From NCBI GenBank assembly GCA_003455715.1, contig DMQJ01000311.1:1-8333 (forward strand): a stretch of DNA of 8,333 bases, read 5' to 3'. The stretch's first letter is position 1, and every line of letters starts with the position of its first letter. Shown piece after piece: positions 6,585 to 8,333 of this stretch. A program made the position numbers and the translations under genes. Under the pieces are notes generated by a model. It made no database searches and was not told where the DNA came from. It saw only the letters and a program-made list of their open reading frames with translations. Origin of the DNA: Acidimicrobiaceae bacterium (GTDB taxonomy: Bacteria; Actinomycetota; Acidimicrobiia; Acidimicrobiales; Ilumatobacteraceae).

Positions 6585-8153
6585 GTGGATCGTCTGATCG
6601 TCCGCCGCGTTGTCGCAGCCATCGCGATCGCGTCGATGGCCTGGCTCGGTGTGGAGGGCTTCCTCGGCGGAGGGCGTCCCTCGATCCGTCGTATCGAGGT
6701 CGCCTCCTGGGTCGTTGGCGACGAGACTCGTGTGGCCGTGGCCATGAGTGTCGACAAGGGTTACCGCCCCCTCGACCTGCCGAGAGTGGGGGTCATCAGT
6801 GCCTCGCCACCGCAGCCTGCGTCTGACGACATCGCCGCCATGGTCTTCCCACCACCCGAGAACGATGGGGGCGAGGTCTCGTGGGTGACCTCCGCTGGGC
6901 TCACGGGTCGAGGTCAAGTGCTCAGCCTGTTCACGCTGCCGCCACCATCACCTGGGTCGGCCTGGGAGGCACCGGGGATCGTGGTCCCCGACGGTCTGCC
7001 CCTCGACGGGCCGGTCGTGATCACCGTGGCGGGCGTCGAGGTGAGCGATGTGTGGTGCACGGTCGACGGCAGCCCAGACACCTGCTCGGTCACCGACGAT
7101 GGCACGGTCCTCGCTGCCGTGGCCGACTCGCCCGACTCGGGCGCCGTCGTGCGCCTCGGGGGCACCATTGTGGGGTTTCGCCCCGTCGGCGAGCGTCCGA
7201 CGGATCTCCTTCAGGCGTCGTCGTCCGACCGGCCGGAGACGCCGATCGCGGTGATGCTGTGGGGTGGGCTGGCGGCGATCGGTGCCGCTGTTGGCGCACT
7301 CGGGTTCGGTGCATGGAGCCGGAGGTTGCCGTCGACGGCACCTGCGGCGTCGCTGCCGACCGACATCGAGCCGTGGGTTGCCGCGGCGCTGTGGCGGCGG
7401 TCGTCACGCCGGGCACTCGACGCCTGGACTGCCACGGCGATCGCCAGGGGGGTGTTGAGACCGGTCGAGCTACACGGCAGCCTGCGCCTGGTTGGCGCAG
7501 ACGAGCTCGACCCGGCACTGCGGGAAGCGATGGACCGGCTGCCCGCAAGAGCGCGGATGGGGGAAGCCGATCTCCGTCTCAGCGGCTGGCGCTTCCGGCG
7601 GACGTGGACGTGCTGGGCTCGTGAGGAGTTGCGGCGACGAGGGCTGTTGCGTCAGTCCGCGAGCAGAGTGGTGACGTCGCTCGCTGTGATCGCCACGGTG
7701 TGTGCCGCCGCGTGGTGGAGCGTCGACACGCGTTGGTCGGCGCACACCCTTGTCGCCGTGGCGTTGGCGGCGGGAGCACCTGCGTTGGTGGTGTCGGCTG
7801 CGTGGGCCGCAACGATGCAGACGCGAACGGCCGCTGCAGTGCCGACGTTGGCGGCGCTGAGCGGTGTTCGCACTCGGCTGCAGTCGGCAAGCGCCGACCC
7901 GGACTGGGTGGCTGCTGTGCCGAGCGACGAACTCCCGGAGTGGTCGGCCTGGGCGGTGGCGGCAAACGCATCCCAACGGTGGTCGGACGCCATCTCCGAG
8001 TCGGAGGTCGCCGACCCTGCCGACCGGCACATGGTGGCTGATGTGCTGCGCGCCGACTGGTCGGGCGTGCGAGAGCTTGGAGCGCCGCGGCCGTGGAACA
8101 AGGAGCTGCTGCTGCCGCCGATTGCCCCTCAGCCGACGAGCGGAACGGGCTGA
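6585..8153 (+). CDS. Divergent DUF2207-like membrane protein, long form
   Basis: Predicted membrane protein of 522 residues, function unknown. From the GTG at 6585: helix at about 8-27; ectodomain about 30-218 with Cys158 and Cys167 (C-x8-C), matching the upstream gene; helix about 220-245; cytosolic segment about 250-358; helices about 362-380 and 385-408; cytosolic tail to 522. Two cytosolic stretches align by eye with the DUF2207 protein at the window's left: [10 protein letters not shown] (260-269) against EIDPWEARLL, and [19 protein letters not shown] (452-470) against EYTAWAVALGAAEAWGDAV. It lacks the RIDNQ motif seen there and the Gly-rich GSW tail, ending instead in a Pro-rich stretch. 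It is probably co-transcribed and possibly complexed with the preceding protein. Its end overlaps the convergent citrate synthase gene by 25 bp. The family link is inferred from motifs. Confidence 0.78.
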   Translation: MDRLIVRRVVAAIAIASMAWLGVEGFLGGGRPSIRRIEVASWVVGDETRVAVAMSVDKGYRPLDLPRVGVISASPPQPASDDIAAMVFPPPENDGGEVSWVTSAGLTGRGQVLSLFTLPPPSPGSAWEAPGIVVPDGLPLDGPVVITVAGVEVSDVWCTVDGSPDTCSVTDDGTVLAAVADSPDSGAVVRLGGTIVGFRPVGERPTDLLQASSSDRPETPIAVMLWGGLAAIGAAVGALGFGAWSRRLPSTAPAASLPTDIEPWVAAALWRRSSRRALDAWTATAIARGVLRPVELHGSLRLVGADELDPALREAMDRLPARARMGEADLRLSGWRFRRTWTCWAREELRRRGLLRQSASRVVTSLAVIATVCAAAWWSVDTRWSAHTLVAVALAAGAPALVVSAAWAATMQTRTAAAVPTLAALSGVRTRLQSASADPDWVAAVPSDELPEWSAWAVAANASQRWSDAISESEVADPADRHMVADVLRADWSGVRELGAPRPWNKELLLPPIAPQPTSGTG

Positions 8154-8333
8154 GGCGGGGGCGGGCCCACGTAGCGGGCACTGGGGCGGATGATCTTGTT
8201 GTCGGCCGCTTGCTCCAGCACGTTGGCGCACCACCCGATCACCCGGCTGCTGGCGAAGGTGGGGGTGAACATCTCTGGCGGTACGCCGCACAGTTGCATC
8301 ACCACTCCGGCGTAGAACTCGACGTTGGTGCGC
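8129..8333 (-). CDS. Citrate synthase family protein, C-terminal 67 residues (5' end outside window)
   Basis: Too short and at the window edge, this fragment is still clear: it reads [10 protein letters not shown], then [14 protein letters not shown], then [13 protein letters not shown], the conserved C-terminal blocks of citrate synthase, which condenses acetyl-CoA with oxaloacetate in the TCA cycle. The Arg in SSRVIGW and the one in IRPSARY occupy the positions of known citrate-binding arginines. Where most family members have the catalytic Asp (NVDFYSG; Asp375 in pig, Asp362 in E. coli GltA) this protein has Glu. The tail ends in a Pro-rich stretch. Whether it is a citrate or 2-methylcitrate synthase (GltA, CitA or PrpC type) cannot be told from this part, so no symbol is given. 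It is convergent with the long DUF2207-like gene and overlaps its last 25 bp. Confidence 0.9.
   Translation of the reverse strand, partial: RTNVEFYAGVVMQLCGVPPEMFTPTFASSRVIGWCANVLEQAADNKIIRPSARYVGPPPPQPVPLVG

Noticed and set aside
5348..6757. 469-codon open frame on the minus strand opposite the membrane-protein operon
   Set aside because: The translation is rich in Arg, His and Asp and has no membrane helices or motifs, whereas the plus strand gives coherent membrane proteins.

Overview
This 8.3 kb window is GC-rich (about two-thirds G+C by eye), densely coding bacterial DNA. High GC, frequent GTG starts, probable leaderless genes, a lipoprotein beside an LPxTG-type wall-anchored protein, and a large ATP-binding LuxR regulator all suggest an actinobacterium. 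An Acidimicrobiia-like lineage is a guess from protein character only. No RNA gene, mobile element or CRISPR array was seen.

Layout, left to right: (1) the C-terminal part of a DUF2207-family membrane protein (+), cut by the window's left edge; (2) convergent with it, a ~925-residue LAL-type LuxR regulator (-); (3) divergent from the regulator across a 144-bp spacer, a 243-residue secreted lipoprotein of unknown family with six extracytoplasmic cysteines (+); (4) convergent with and overlapping the lipoprotein gene, a 230-residue secreted protein with an LPGTG sorting signal (-); (5, 6) divergent from that, a tight two-gene operon of membrane proteins (+) that I read as two diverged DUF2207-like paralogues, the first lacking the cytosolic modules; (7) the C-terminal 67 residues of a citrate synthase (-), running in from the right edge.

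The neighbourhood is an envelope-protein cluster: three DUF2207-type membrane proteins, one lipoprotein and one wall-anchored protein, with one large regulator in the middle. Joint function is inference from position only; the molecular role of DUF2207 is not known to me. The most notable points are the tandem DUF2207-like paralogues with a shared C-x8-C ectodomain motif, the LPGTG protein whose last 19 residues lie wholly inside the oppositely oriented lipoprotein gene, overlaps at all three convergent gene ends, two GTG starts that look leaderless, and a Glu where citrate synthases normally carry the catalytic Asp. Citrate synthase is probably an unrelated housekeeping neighbour.
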